Origin: Chrysomallon squamiferum
Lineage: Eukaryota; Mollusca; Gastropoda; Neomphalida; Peltospiridae
Assembly (NCBI GenBank): GCA_012295275.1
Contig: CM022672.1
Span: forward strand, 16,453,166-16,517,165
Length of the DNA stretch: 64,000 bases
Direction of reading: 5' to 3'
Both the position numbers and the translations under genes were made by a program. The notes under the pieces were generated by a model. That model was not told the DNA's origin. It saw only the letters and a program-made list of their open reading frames with translations, and ran no database searches. Below are positions 42,164-50,381 of the stretch, piece by piece; the first letter of the stretch is position 1, and each line of letters starts with the position of its first letter.

Positions 42164-45100
42164 GCTGAATAAAAATACTATTTTGTATAAATTCTGTAAA
42201 CTTGTATACTGAAGTTTATTTAGAAATGAAAACACAAAACACGTAATAATATTTTCCTTCAGATAAACATACAATATCTTATTCCATTTATTCATTCATT
42301 CATTCATTTATTTATTAAGTATTCTTCAGTTATGAATTACTGTCTGTATAAAATACAGCAAAATTTATTGAATCAAGGGCAGATATTGTAAATAAGATAT
42401 GGTCACAAGGTTACAAAAACGTGTTAATAATAAAATAAATATATGGTATATATATAAACAATTTGATTATTATTTTTACTATTACAGTGATGTAGTAGAC
42501 TTTACATTTTTGCAAGTTTATTAAAGCATTTGAGAATACTGGTATAGAGATATACAGACATGTACACAAACTTAGTGGAAGACATGTTTAGAAGTTTGTT
42601 CTATTTCATATCTAAAATAAAATACATATACAGTCTAAAAAAACAACAACAATACAAATATATTGTTTTATGTAAGATTCAAATTACTATTGAATTTTTG
42701 TTGCACATAATAATTTTATGCTTATAATTTGTATTATTCATTATCAACTTAGAAAAAATGTAATGATGTGATGCATTTATCTTGTTAGAATGTGTATTCA
42801 ACTATTGATGGTCATTAGCACTTTTGATAACAAACTTGGTATAAAACTTGATCATATAGTCATCTCATTATCTGCTTCATGTCTGATTATGATCAACAAA
42901 TTTTACATCTTTTATTAAAGTAATAGTCAGCAATTCCTTCCAACATTATCCAGTATCCTACATTATTAAATAGTGCAAATGAACAATGATGATACTCACA
43001 GTTGAGCACATATTCCAGTATATATCATTGTACAACAATTTGTATCTCTGGTAGATCTCCAGACAGCATTCTTTACAATATCATGTTAAATATATTGTCT
43101 ACAGGTCATTAATCACTGATTAAAGGAAACAATATCCCAAAATATCTTTAACCTTGGAATGTTTCTTTTAGCCAATGCTTTGCATGTGTTTTATCAATGA
43201 ATATCATAGTAAAAATGATTAACATTGGTCAGATAAGAATATCAGTTGCATAATATATGATATATTTTATGACACACAGATACATAAGATTAATGTGTTT
43301 TTTATTTGGTTAAACACTTGTTACTTTGATTATATATATGTTCGGTTTATAAAAAAAAAAATTCTTCTTCTTTTTATTTTTTTTAATTTTTTTTTAATTT
43401 TTTTTTTTTGAAGTTAGATGAAGTATCATTGTAGAATGAATAATCATTTGAAATTAAGTGCTGAATTTAAACTGTTTGTTACAAAATATCCAGTGACAAC
43501 CTACATTTAAAATCAGTAATGTTTACCAATAATACCTTTGAAAAGTGCAAAGAACAGATATTAATAACAAAGAATGTTTGCATACACAAGTTTGGATTGA
43601 GGAATGCCAGTTTTATTCAAAAGTTAAATCCAGTGATGTTTGATAGTTTTGTCAGTCACTTAATCTTGAACTGCATATTTATTATTCAGAGCTAAAAAGA
43701 TAGTTGATATGATTTACTATTTGTTGTTTATTGCTTGTTTAGCAGTAGCATGACTGAGGTGGAATCTAGCATTAATACACAGATGAAATGAAAAGATATA
43801 AAAACTGTTTATCCTCGCTAGTGACATAAAATATATTATTAAATTTCATTTCTAGGTCACGGAAAACTCCATACAAAATAAAAAGAGAGTGAAAACCAAA
43901 CGTCCAAATCAGCCAACTGCCAAGAAGTGTAAAACAGAAGAACCAACCAATGTTAATCGCAAAAAAACAGCAAACAAGAAAAATAAATCTGAGCCAACTA
44001 AGGAAGTGACCAAAGAAGTGTCCACAGAAGTGTCCAAACCAAAGGTAAAATTGCTCTAACCTTAATGCCTCATTGTATTAATTGAGTATTTGTTGTTGTT
44101 GTTTTTTTTGGTTATTAAGGTATTTGTATATAGTAAGTTTTGTCTTCTGAAAGATATTAACAAAATAATTGTATTATGTAACCATTTATAATTAATTTTT
44201 TTACTGACAGGAGGAGAACCCAGGTAAGAAAGTTGAAGAAAAATCGAAAACCAGTCCAAAGCAGCAATCCAGTGATAACAGTCCTCAACCGTCCAATAAC
44301 AAAAAACAGTTACCATCATCTCGACCTGAATCTCCTGCCACTGAAAAAATATCTCAGGCAATGCTCACATCACAGAAAGACAAGAAAAAAACAAAGAAAG
44401 GCAAGGATGCACCCAAAACAGCTGATAATAAAAATGGTAAAATAATTCTCTTAATTTTATTGTATTTATTACTGTTTTTATTTTTAGACCATTTTTTTTG
44501 TTGTATTTTTTGTTTTTTTAATTCTTGTTATATTTTTTTTCTGTTTTGTGTACAGTTTCCTTTTCAAAAAAAGTTATTCATTTATTCTTTCATCAGGTTT
44601 AATATAAATTACTATTTTATTTTTAAAATACAGACTGGGATATGTTGGCAGAATCCATTAGAACTTTTGTTAACTCTTTCTAGATTGTTAAAATATTAAA
44701 TCAATTATACCTTGTACATAAATATATTGAAATATTAAACCTATAATTGACATTATTCTTTTCCAGGCTCTTCATCTTTCAACAAACCTCTTGTGAAACT
44801 GTCAGTAGCTACACTTAAGAAAACCTGTCAGCCATTCATTCAGGATGCATCTTGTACAGAAATAACTCCAAAATTGATGAAGTGCCGTGAGTGTAAAATG
44901 ACACCCACACAGCGCAGCAAGAAACTGCCTAATATATTCTGTAGATTTTACGCATTCCGAAGGTAACTAAATTGAGATTTCTTGCATATTTTAAGACTTT
45001 CATTCACAAAGCTATCTTTTATCTTTTTTCTTTCCATTTTTCTTCTTTTGATTTTCTTTTTTTTTAAATCTCCAAGAAAATTGCTTTAACAGAAAATGTG

Positions 45101-48100
45101 ACAAAACTATTTTAATTTAAAATTCAGGAAAACAAATAATATATGATTTAGAATGTTATTGTTCTAAATTAAGTAGGCAAATAAAGCATTTCATAGTAAG
45201 TTTTCTACTGTCAGTGACCTGTCAGTTATTATTTCATTATTAAGACATACTTATAAATCAGTAATTCATCTTAATTTTATTTTTTCTTTGGTTGTTTTTA
45301 AAACGTACTTAATTCTATTTTATTTTATTTTATTTTATTTATTTATTTACTTATTTATTTATTTTTGTTGTCTAAAATGTTGATGGTGAATGTTAACAAC
45401 ATCTGTCAAGATGTATCAATTCTAAATATTTGACTACCTAAACATTTTGTAGGTTACGATACAGCCCTAAAGGTGTTGTATCTATAGCTGGCTTCTCAGA
45501 GCTATCTGATGCAGAACTTGATGACATTGAACCTTGGTTACCAAAGACACCAGGTATTTCACAGAGATATTTCTTTAAAGAAAAGATAATAAAATAAAAT
45601 AATTGTATTTAACACCTTATAGTCTTCAGTATTTGCAATAAATTAAGTCAGCATTTTGGGTTGGGAGGTCTTTTTTTTTTTCAATAAATGAATAAATTGG
45701 GATTAAATGAGAAAATCATAATGACAATGATTTTTTAAAACAGAACTTTGTCCATGTGAAATCCATAAAACCAAACTACCAGTTTTAATTATGAACTTAT
45801 GTTTATTAAAATAACAATAATAATAATAATTATTATATTTTACTTTAAGTTTTACATAAATCCTTTTCCATTACAGTTCAAAACCCAAAACTTGATATTG
45901 AGACAGCAAAGTTTATTATCATGCGAGTGGGAGATAAATTCTGTGAACTTGTCCAACAGGAAAAAGAAGCCAAAAATTGGGCTGGCGAAGAAGGTAATTA
46001 CTAGCTTATTCTTTATTTTTTTTAATAGAATTATTGTATTGTTTATAATTTTGTTTAGTTCAGATTTGTTTCTGTTATGTAATAGGGTGAAATTCAAAAT
46101 GTAATTCTGTTTCTAGTAGTAACATAATATGTAATGTATGTTATAATATATATAAATGAGTTGTGTGTTGAGTAACAGTGGAAGTGCAGTATATATTGGG
46201 GACTGATATTAAATGTGAAACCTTATTTCCTTACAGCAAAGATAGCCTGGAAGAGAGCGGTTACAGGCGTGAGAGAAATGTGTGATGTCTGTGATACGAC
46301 ACTGTTCAACATGCACTGGGTGTGTCACAAATGTGGATTTGTTGTCTGTCTCGATTGTTACAAGGTCAAGGTGAAAACTACAAAGGAAGGAAAAAGTAAG
46401 CTTATAACAGTTTTAATCAATGTTCATAAGAATGTTGATAGTTGTATTATCAATTTTATATCAAATTTTTTTTTTACTTTCTCTTTTGTCCCTTTTTTAA
46501 AACAAAAATATCTTATAGACTTGTAGGAATTGATTTACTCAGTTAAAAAGTACCCGGTCATTTCAACTATGAATACAATTGCAAACATTAATTAACCAAT
46601 GTTTTTGTCTTTTTTACAGATGATGATCACAAATGGCTGACTTGTAGTGCCAACAGACAGTCTCATGAAGCTGAGAAATTAATGCTTACACAGATAATAC
46701 CAAGTGATGGTAAATAGAAATTGTTTATTACAATGCTTTAATAATTAACTAAAATTAAATGGAAGTATATCAGTTATTTTATCTTAGACTATTTCAGTGA
46801 AAAACTTGATAATTACTTCTTTTTTTTATTTTATTTATTTTAAACATTTTGCTTTTATTTTAATTTTAATTTTTTTATTTGTAACCTGTAAATTCACAAT
46901 CATTATTTCAGCCCTTTGGGAGCTAGGCCGAATGATTCATGACATTAGGACTAAGTGGCACATTCCAACTAAATGTCCATGTGCCCAGGGCATAGAGTCA
47001 AAAGTTCTCAGTAAAAATGGCATGTCACAGCAAATACTAAGCAACATATCTGCATCAAAGCGACTGGTTAATGGTATTGGTGATGAGAATCATGGAAGAA
47101 GTAACAAGATGAGAAAGCGTACTCATGATTCAAGTGACCTGAACGGGAAAGGCATTGTTGAGAATTACAACCCTGACACAACCACATCTCCTCTCAGTTT
47201 GCTGGCTGATGTAGCCTCCATGGACTCTGAGAACAGCCGTGACCGTAGTGATTCGCCTTTTACCAGAAAGAAGGATGCAGACAAAAATAAACCAAACAAT
47301 TCGGTGGAAGAGATGGAGGTGGATGATAAAAAGACCCCAGCAAGCTGCTCAACGCTGCGTGAATTGCTCACAAAAACTGCAGGAAAAGTGAAAGTTCCAA
47401 ACGAAACGAAAAAGTCTAAATCGAAGAACACAGGAAGCACTCTAGATGACATCATACAGTCTGTGGTGGAAAAGAGCTGCAGAGACAATGATTTCAAGTT
47501 TCTGCATTATCGGCCCAGGCTTGGTGGCTGGACAAGAGATTTGCCCATCATGGTGCACAGCTTGACAGAAACCAGTGTTATGTATCCCGATGTCCCTCAC
47601 TCATGGCTCTGTGATGGTCGTCTCCTGCGTCTTCATGACTCCAGACATAAAGGAAATCTCAAAATATTTCAGGAACAGTGGCGACGAGGACAGGTATGTT
47701 TGATTGAAATTGTTTTACAATTTTAGTTAGATTATAATTCTTATTAATATTGGTTAGATTATAACAGGGACAGAAAATAAGCCTGCAGTTTTGTAATAAA
47801 GAAGATTTAATTTATTTATTTACAAATCTGAAATAAAATACCTTGGGCTGAAATTGATATTGAAGCTGTTATTTATCATTTGATAATCACTTTGTTTAGC
47901 AGAATGTCATTTTCAGCTTGTTAAAAAAGGATTGATTTAAAAATATATATATATATATTTTTATATTCAGCCTGTGCTGGTCTCCAGTGTGGACAAGAGT
48001 ACAAACAGGAGTTTGTGGAAACCAGAGTTGTTTGGGAAAGAATTTGGACATATTGAAAATGATCTTGTTAACACCAGGACTGGCAATGTCATTGTTGGGC

Positions 48101-50381
48101 ATCCTATGGGAGACTTCTGGGATGGATTTGAATGTTTAAAAAGTGAGCTTATTTTATCCCTTTTTATTTTATTTTTTTCTCACAAAGGAAAACATTGATA
48201 GTAATAGTTTCTCAACATCTACTTTTTTTCTTCTTTTCATTTAATCTAGATATCTGTTTTGCCTGAAACAATGTTAACCTAAGTTAACAATTGATTTGAA
48301 ATACATAACAAGCAGAACATCACCTTTATATATTGTAACTTCTGTTTAGATCGGCCAACTGATGAAGATGATGAACCCATGCTTTTGAAACTGAAAGACT
48401 GGCCTCCTGGTGATGATTTCAGTGATCTCATGCCATCCAGGTTCCAGGACATGATGCAGGCTCTGCCACTGCCAGAGTACACACACAGACAAGGAGTGCT
48501 TAACTTGGCATCTCGCCTTCCAGACTTTCTTGTCAAGCCTGATCTTGGACCAAAAATGTATAATGCTTATGGTAAGAATGAAGATATTTCATTTTTTCAT
48601 GTATGTTTAATTTCTAATGAAAATGAATTACTTTTTTGTTAATGATATTTTTTTTATATACACATATAAATACTAATATTTTAGTTGTAAAAACATAAGG
48701 CATTAATAAGTTCTTTCATGTTAAATCACATATAAAAAATCCTTTTATAAAAATACTCAGAAGTATTTGTATGTTTTTATTTCTTATTAACAGTAGCATT
48801 ATTCTCATTATCTTTAATATATATATTTTTTTATATAGGGTCATCATATTTCCCATCAGAGGGAACTACCAATCTTCATCTTGACATCTCTGATGCTGTT
48901 AATGTCATGGTTTATGTTGGAATCCCTGAGGATGGTCCAGGTGGTAGAGCTGCACATGAACAAGGTAATTGCTTTAATACAAGAACAATTTTCTCTTTAA
49001 ACATGTTGTTTTAGCTTTTGAACTTAAAGCATTCGACTCCACGTATTCAAATTAATTTAATAGTGAATTTTAGTGACAAATTTATTTAAATTTTTAAACG
49101 TTTTTTTCTTTTTTTATATTGTAAATTTATCTTAACATCATTCATTCAGTGTTAACTTTTAAGGCTGATTTTAAATTAAGTATGTTGTAAGAGAATAATT
49201 TATGGAATGCTGTACAGTGTTGTATTTTTCACTTGTTGTTTTACAGCCGCCTTGAAAGCAATAGATGATGCTGGGTGCGATTCAGTAACAAAGAGACGAG
49301 TTCGTGAAGTTCATGAAATTCCAGGAGCTCTCTGGCAGATATATGATGCTCACGATGCTGATAAAATTAGGGACTTTTTAAACAAGGTATGTTCTTATTT
49401 TATTTGTTCATTTGTTTTCTAGTTAAATGTGTCATTATCTGTATTTAACTTTGAAACCAATTTTGTTTTACGCATTTCTTTAAATACCAATGATTTAAAA
49501 ATAGTAATAATAATAAAAATATTTAATTAAATATTTTAAAATATTATTTCAGGTTGCTAAAGAACGTGGTGAGGTGATTGAACCCGATCATGATCCAATC
49601 CATGACCAAAGCTGGTATCTGGATGAGGAACTGCGTGAACGTGTGTATCAGGAATACGGTGTGGTCGGCTACACAATAGTCCAGTGTCTCGGCGACTCCA
49701 TTTTCATTCCTGCTGGTGCACCACATCAGGTTCGCAATCTGCACAGCTGCATCAAAGTTGCGGAGGACTTTGTTTCACCAGAACACCTCAACCACTGTTT
49801 CCGTCTGACACAGGAGTTCAGACAACTCTCAGATACACATTCCAACCATGAAGATAAACTTCAGGTAAATATTCTCTTGCTCAGTTTGGAGTAGTTATCA
49901 TTTTAACGTCTGATCAGTTTTAAAACAGTTTATAGAATGTTGAATGGGATTTCTAAGATGTTTTTGTCCAGAAAAATAGCCACAGAAATGTGTATAAATA
50001 GTTATGGTTTTATATGGTTTTATTTTCTTCTATTAGCAATTTTTAAAATGTATTTATTTATTTATTTTTTAATTGAATTAAAAAAAATTTTGTATAACTA
50101 ATAAAACTGCTTTTCATATTTGCATATGTAAACATATCCTTTGAAATGTCACATTAAATACTGTTTGTGGGTTTATTTTTTGTTTGTTTGTTTTTTGTCA
50201 ATTTTCCAGTCAGAACAGTTATTAGATGTATATTTAAACTTAATGTTTTTCAGATGTAATTGTTCATTATATCTAAATGTTAAAAAAGAATTATAACTAT
50301 TTTCAGGTGAAAAACATTATCTATCATGCTGTAAAAGATGCTATTGCAGTTCTAAAAGAAGCAGACCCAGATGAAGACTAA
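2349..50381 (+). CDS. KDM3: KDM3-family JmjC histone H3K9 demethylase (24 exons, 5' end missing)
   Basis: Spliced coding span of a nuclear Fe(II)/2-oxoglutarate-dependent lysine demethylase; family members remove mono- and dimethyl marks from H3K9 and act as transcriptional coactivators. Twenty-four exons chain without a phase error to 2,643 residues plus TAA. Visible blocks, numbered from the first residue in the window: Tudor/PWWP-like N-terminal domain (1-228), Asn-rich run (~204-218), disordered K/S-rich region, SPLIVDKNE...YRDPEL motif, poly-Gln, ER/K helix (~810-910), [15 protein letters not shown] motif (~1595), CREC...FCRFY and C2HC4 zinc finger (~1840-2000), LXXLL (LRELL), and JmjC with HLD and a distal GAPHQV histidine. 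The catalytic half reads closest to KDM3A/KDM3B as I remember them; the middle carries motifs I know from JMJD1C. Human JMJD1C is about 2,540 residues, so the length fits. Invertebrates usually carry a single KDM3, so I do not assign A, B or C. The start codon is not in the window. Confidence 0.95.
2502..6553 (+). other. KDM3 intron 1-2
   Basis: 4.05 kb, AT-rich. Only short TA, TTA and T runs seen; no coding or mobile-element signature. Confidence 0.8.
6554..6670 (+). CDS. KDM3: KDM3 exon 2
   Basis: 39 codons, phase 0-0; acceptor aaattacag, donor cag|gtaaat. Encodes FKPIVDK then [12 protein letters not shown], equivalent to the TFxPLVDKLGL...PVEYLLDREL block of KDM3B that follows WPAL. Confidence 0.93.
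6671..9590 (+). other. KDM3 intron 2-3
   Basis: 2.9 kb. Contains an AT run passing into a GT run at about 7807-7842. Otherwise nothing recognised. Confidence 0.8.
9591..9797 (+). CDS. KDM3: KDM3 exon 3
   Basis: 69 codons, phase 0-0; acceptor taaacttcag, donor aaa|gtaagt. Encodes [11 protein letters not shown] then [20 protein letters not shown], matching the KDM3 block with G(Y/H)RV-x-(V/I)Y and QWFTGII. This is the core of the N-terminal Tudor/PWWP-like region. Confidence 0.93.
10522..10556. repeat. TTTA tetranucleotide array
   Basis: Uninterrupted TTTA repeats in the largest KDM3 intron. Confidence 0.9.
10951..11010. repeat. 30-bp tandem duplication
   Basis: Two adjacent 30-bp copies (10951-10980 and 10981-11010), both beginning gatttgc and ending gaaaat, with three mismatches. 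Confidence 0.9.
13764..13991. repeat. AT array and GATA array
   Basis: AT repeat at 13764-13787 and a short AT run passing into GATA repeats at about 13960-13991, within one KDM3 intron. Confidence 0.85.
16370..16400. repeat. 12-bp tandem repeat, about 2.6 copies
   Basis: Unit gttatgtgtcat repeated head to tail. Confidence 0.9.
18642..18726 (+). CDS. KDM3: KDM3 exon 4
   Basis: 85 nt, enters in phase 0 and leaves in phase 1; acceptor tattatttcag, donor gggg|gtaagt. Encodes [20 protein letters not shown] then QMRLIDDG, equivalent to the VLEPQNVDPSMVQM-x-FLDD block of JMJD1C. Confidence 0.92.
18727..21931 (+). other. KDM3 intron 4-5
   Basis: 3.2 kb. ATT array around 20149-20190 and a T tract at 21758-21778; a more balanced patch around 21500-21720. 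No coding signal. Confidence 0.8.
21932..22053 (+). CDS. KDM3: KDM3 exon 5 (end of N-terminal domain, Asn-rich tract)
   Basis: 122 nt, incoming phase 1, leaves in phase 0; acceptor atttctcag, donor cca|gtaagt. Encodes [20 protein letters not shown], matching VVHSLLKGENIGITSRRRSR of JMJD1C. An Asn run encoded by AAC/AAT triplets and broken by one His follows, then SSNSKEP. The Asn tract is a triplet-repeat expansion right after the conserved domain. Confidence 0.92.
22886..22920. repeat. A35 homopolymer
   Basis: Thirty-five uninterrupted A residues inside a KDM3 intron. No element body or flanking target-site duplication could be recognised. Confidence 0.95.
24898..25079. repeat. 73-bp spaced direct duplication
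   Basis: Copies at 24898-24970 and 25007-25079 differ at about four positions and are separated by 36 bp. Both start gcatataa and end gagaaacattat. Confidence 0.9.
27848..27995 (+). CDS. KDM3: KDM3 exon 6 (disordered linker)
   Basis: 148 nt, phase 0 in, phase 1 out; acceptor tttactag, donor aaaag|gtttgt. Encodes a polar Q/S/T/R-rich linker of 49 residues with no recognisable fold. It is supported by phase continuity with exons 5 and 7 and by absence of stops. An in-frame TAG directly precedes it, so it cannot extend upstream. Confidence 0.82.
27996..30028 (+). other. KDM3 intron 6-7
   Basis: 2.0 kb. A22 tract at 28530-28551 and an extreme T/TTA-rich stretch at about 29690-29820 ahead of the exon 7 acceptor. 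Confidence 0.8.
30029..31745 (+). CDS. KDM3: KDM3 exon 7 (disordered middle, YRDP motif, poly-Gln, start of charged helix)
   Basis: 1,717 nt, incoming phase 1, outgoing phase 2; acceptor tttttacag, donor gaacg|gtttgt. The first part is K/E/S-rich and disordered with a VKTE sumoylation consensus at 30583-30594. [20 protein letters not shown] matches a block I know from JMJD1C (SPLIIDKNE...YRDP). A QQQQQQ stretch then corresponds to the JMJD1C poly-Gln. A conserved-looking [10 protein letters not shown]...PPPYLL block follows, then the ER/K-rich helix starts near 31627 and is cut by the intron. Reading on past the donor would stop at 31791. Confidence 0.92.
31746..38187 (+). other. KDM3 intron 7-8 (splits the charged helix)
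   Basis: 6.4 kb between the two halves of the ER/K helix coding sequence. GT array at 37320-37357, an AT run near 34370-34388, a TTTA-rich run near 35040-35110. A less AT-rich patch lies at 33165-33560. Confidence 0.8.
37320..37357. repeat. GT dinucleotide array
   Basis: About 37 bp of uninterrupted TG repeat in the intron before KDM3 exon 8. Confidence 0.95.
38188..38440 (+). CDS. KDM3: KDM3 exon 8 (charged single helix, continued)
   Basis: 253 nt, incoming phase 2, outgoing phase 0; acceptor acatttatag, donor cgt|gtatgt. Encodes repeated [18 protein letters not shown]-type sequence with E and R/K spaced i to i+4, then a non-repetitive tail ending LRLASQR. The reading frame continues exactly from exon 7 across a 6.4-kb intron. 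Confidence 0.9.
38625..38756 (+). CDS. KDM3: KDM3 exon 9 (44-codon symmetric exon)
   Basis: 132 nt, phase 0-0; acceptor tgttcttcag, donor cga|gtaggt. Encodes [19 protein letters not shown] and a polar tail ending KEEEKTKR. Because both ends are phase 0 the exon could be skipped without breaking the frame. Confidence 0.85.
38757..39109 (+). other. KDM3 intron 9-10
   Basis: 353 bp with an AT run at about 38996-39016. Nothing else seen. Confidence 0.85.
39110..41200 (+). CDS. KDM3: KDM3 exon 10 (large disordered exon, KLKKAWL motif)
   Basis: 2,091 nt, 697 codons, phase 0-0; acceptor ttatttcag, donor cgg|gtaatt. Starts with another charged stretch ([13 protein letters not shown]), then S/T/P/H-rich sequence. 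IKEE (39437-39448) and IKTE (39596-39607) are sumoylation consensus sites. A basic patch near 40250-40300 ([16 protein letters not shown]) looks like a nuclear localisation signal. A likely amphipathic segment ([18 protein letters not shown]) lies near 40513. Near the end, [18 protein letters not shown] matches the KLKKAWLTRHSEEDK block of JMJD1C, which places this exon firmly in the KDM3 gene. Confidence 0.93.
41201..43855 (+). other. KDM3 intron 10-11
   Basis: 2.65 kb. T tract around 41922-41948, AT array at 42135-42161, ATTC/TTTA run near 42286-42316, T/A-rich run at 43350-43410. No coding signal. Confidence 0.85.
42135..42161. repeat. AT dinucleotide array
   Basis: Uninterrupted AT repeat in the intron before KDM3 exon 11. 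Confidence 0.9.
43856..44044 (+). CDS. KDM3: KDM3 exon 11 (basic linker)
   Basis: 63 codons, phase 0-0; acceptor catttctag, donor aag|gtaaaa. Lys-rich, with [18 protein letters not shown] resembling a bipartite nuclear localisation signal, then short [12 protein letters not shown] repeats. Symmetric, so potentially skippable. Confidence 0.87.
44211..44436 (+). CDS. KDM3: KDM3 exon 12 (polar linker)
   Basis: 226 nt, phase 0 in, phase 1 out; acceptor ttactgacag, donor aatg|gtaaaa. Encodes a disordered S/P/K/Q-rich linker ending in a Lys-rich run ([10 protein letters not shown]). No fold is recognised; phase continuity supports it. Confidence 0.87.
44437..44766 (+). other. KDM3 intron 12-13
   Basis: 330 bp, T-rich; nothing recognised. 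Confidence 0.85.
44767..44962 (+). CDS. KDM3: KDM3 exon 13 (start of zinc-binding region)
   Basis: 196 nt, incoming phase 1, outgoing phase 2; acceptor ttttccag, donor cgaag|gtaact. Encodes [10 protein letters not shown], then [11 protein letters not shown] and [10 protein letters not shown]. These match the family block GEPFLQDGSC ... KCRECR ... (A/F)CRF(F/Y)xFRRL that precedes the zinc finger. Confidence 0.95.
44963..45452 (+). other. KDM3 intron 13-14
   Basis: 490 bp with a TTTTA/TTTA array at about 45317-45365; nothing else recognised. Confidence 0.85.
45453..45553 (+). CDS. KDM3: KDM3 exon 14
   Basis: 101 nt, incoming phase 2, outgoing phase 1; acceptor acattttgtag, donor ccag|gtattt. 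Encodes [20 protein letters not shown], then the acidic [10 protein letters not shown]. It matches the FRRL-x-(F/Y)-x-x-x-G-V-x-x-x-GF block of KDM3 proteins. Confidence 0.95.
45554..45876 (+). other. KDM3 intron 14-15
   Basis: 323 bp, AT-rich, with a short AAT run; nothing else recognised. Confidence 0.85.
45877..45993 (+). CDS. KDM3: KDM3 exon 15
   Basis: 117 nt, phase 1 to phase 1; acceptor ccattacag, donor gaag|gtaatt. Encodes [20 protein letters not shown], equivalent to the LDIETSKYIL-x-x-(I/V)GD-x-FCQLV block just ahead of the zinc finger. Confidence 0.95.
46237..46395 (+). CDS. KDM3: KDM3 exon 16 (C2HC4 zinc finger)
   Basis: 159 nt, phase 1 to phase 1; acceptor tttccttacag, donor aaaaa|gtaagc. 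[19 protein letters not shown] leads into the finger C-x2-C-x7-H-x2-C-x2-C-x4-C-x2-C, with [16 protein letters not shown]. All seven ligands of the C2HC4 pattern are present. In KDM3A this finger is required for demethylase activity (family knowledge). Confidence 0.97.
46620..46709 (+). CDS. KDM3: KDM3 exon 17
   Basis: 90 nt, phase 1 to phase 1; acceptor ttttttacag, donor gatg|gtaaat. Encodes [20 protein letters not shown] followed by QIIPSD. It matches the (F/W)W(L/M)KC...GQ-x-H-x-x-x-x-LMPTQIIPG block after the finger. Confidence 0.94.
46912..47693 (+). CDS. KDM3: KDM3 exon 18 (inter-domain region with LXXLL motif)
   Basis: 782 nt, incoming phase 1, outgoing phase 0; acceptor ttatttcag, donor cag|gtatgt. 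Begins [19 protein letters not shown] (KDM3B-like MVHAARGKWGI block with the CPC that follows). [16 protein letters not shown] contains LXXLL as LRELL (47355-47369), the nuclear-receptor-type motif seen at this position in KDM3B and JMJD1[13 protein letters not shown] matches LDDIIASVVE. It ends [15 protein letters not shown] ... WRRGQ, the entry to the catalytic domain. Confidence 0.96.
47971..48142 (+). CDS. KDM3: KDM3 exon 19 (JmjC domain start)
   Basis: 172 nt, phase 0 in, phase 1 out; acceptor tttatattcag, donor aaaa|gtgagc. Encodes [38 protein letters not shown] and DFWDGFE, matching PVLVSGVHK-x-x-x-x-LWKPE ... VRDFWDGFE of KDM3B. Confidence 0.96.
48350..48571 (+). CDS. KDM3: KDM3 exon 20 (JmjC domain)
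   Basis: 222 nt, phase 1 to phase 1; acceptor ttctgtttag, donor tatg|gtaaga. Contains [37 protein letters not shown] and [13 protein letters not shown], all near-identical to KDM3B. Confidence 0.97.
48839..48964 (+). CDS. KDM3: KDM3 exon 21 (JmjC iron-binding HxD)
   Basis: 126 nt, phase 1 to phase 1; acceptor ttatatag, donor caag|gtaatt. Encodes [20 protein letters not shown]. The HxD pair (His codon 48877-48879, Asp codon 48883-48885) gives the first two Fe(II) ligands, as in catalytically active KDM3A and KDM3B. Confidence 0.97.
49247..49386 (+). CDS. KDM3: KDM3 exon 22 (JmjC domain)
   Basis: 140 nt, incoming phase 1, outgoing phase 0; acceptor gttttacag, donor aag|gtatgt. Encodes [18 protein letters not shown] then [20 protein letters not shown], matching the PGALWHIY-x-x-x-D-x-(D/E)KIR block of the family. 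Confidence 0.96.
49553..49864 (+). CDS. KDM3: KDM3 exon 23 (JmjC, third iron ligand)
   Basis: 104 codons, phase 0-0; acceptor attatttcag, donor cag|gtaaat. Encodes [30 protein letters not shown] and [14 protein letters not shown]. The distal iron-binding His is codon 49724-49726. Lys in SCIKVAEDF (49754-49756) follows KDM3A/KDM3B; JMJD1C has Gln there as I remember it. Confidence 0.97.
49865..50306 (+). other. KDM3 intron 23-24
   Basis: 442 bp, AT-rich; nothing recognised. Confidence 0.85.
50307..50381 (+). CDS. KDM3: KDM3 exon 24 (C-terminus and stop)
   Basis: 75 nt including TAA at 50379-50381; acceptor ctattttcag. Encodes [20 protein letters not shown] and a short acidic tail, matching the [13 protein letters not shown] end of KDM3B. 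Confidence 0.97.
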   Translation: MKNIIYHAVKDAIAVLKEADPDED

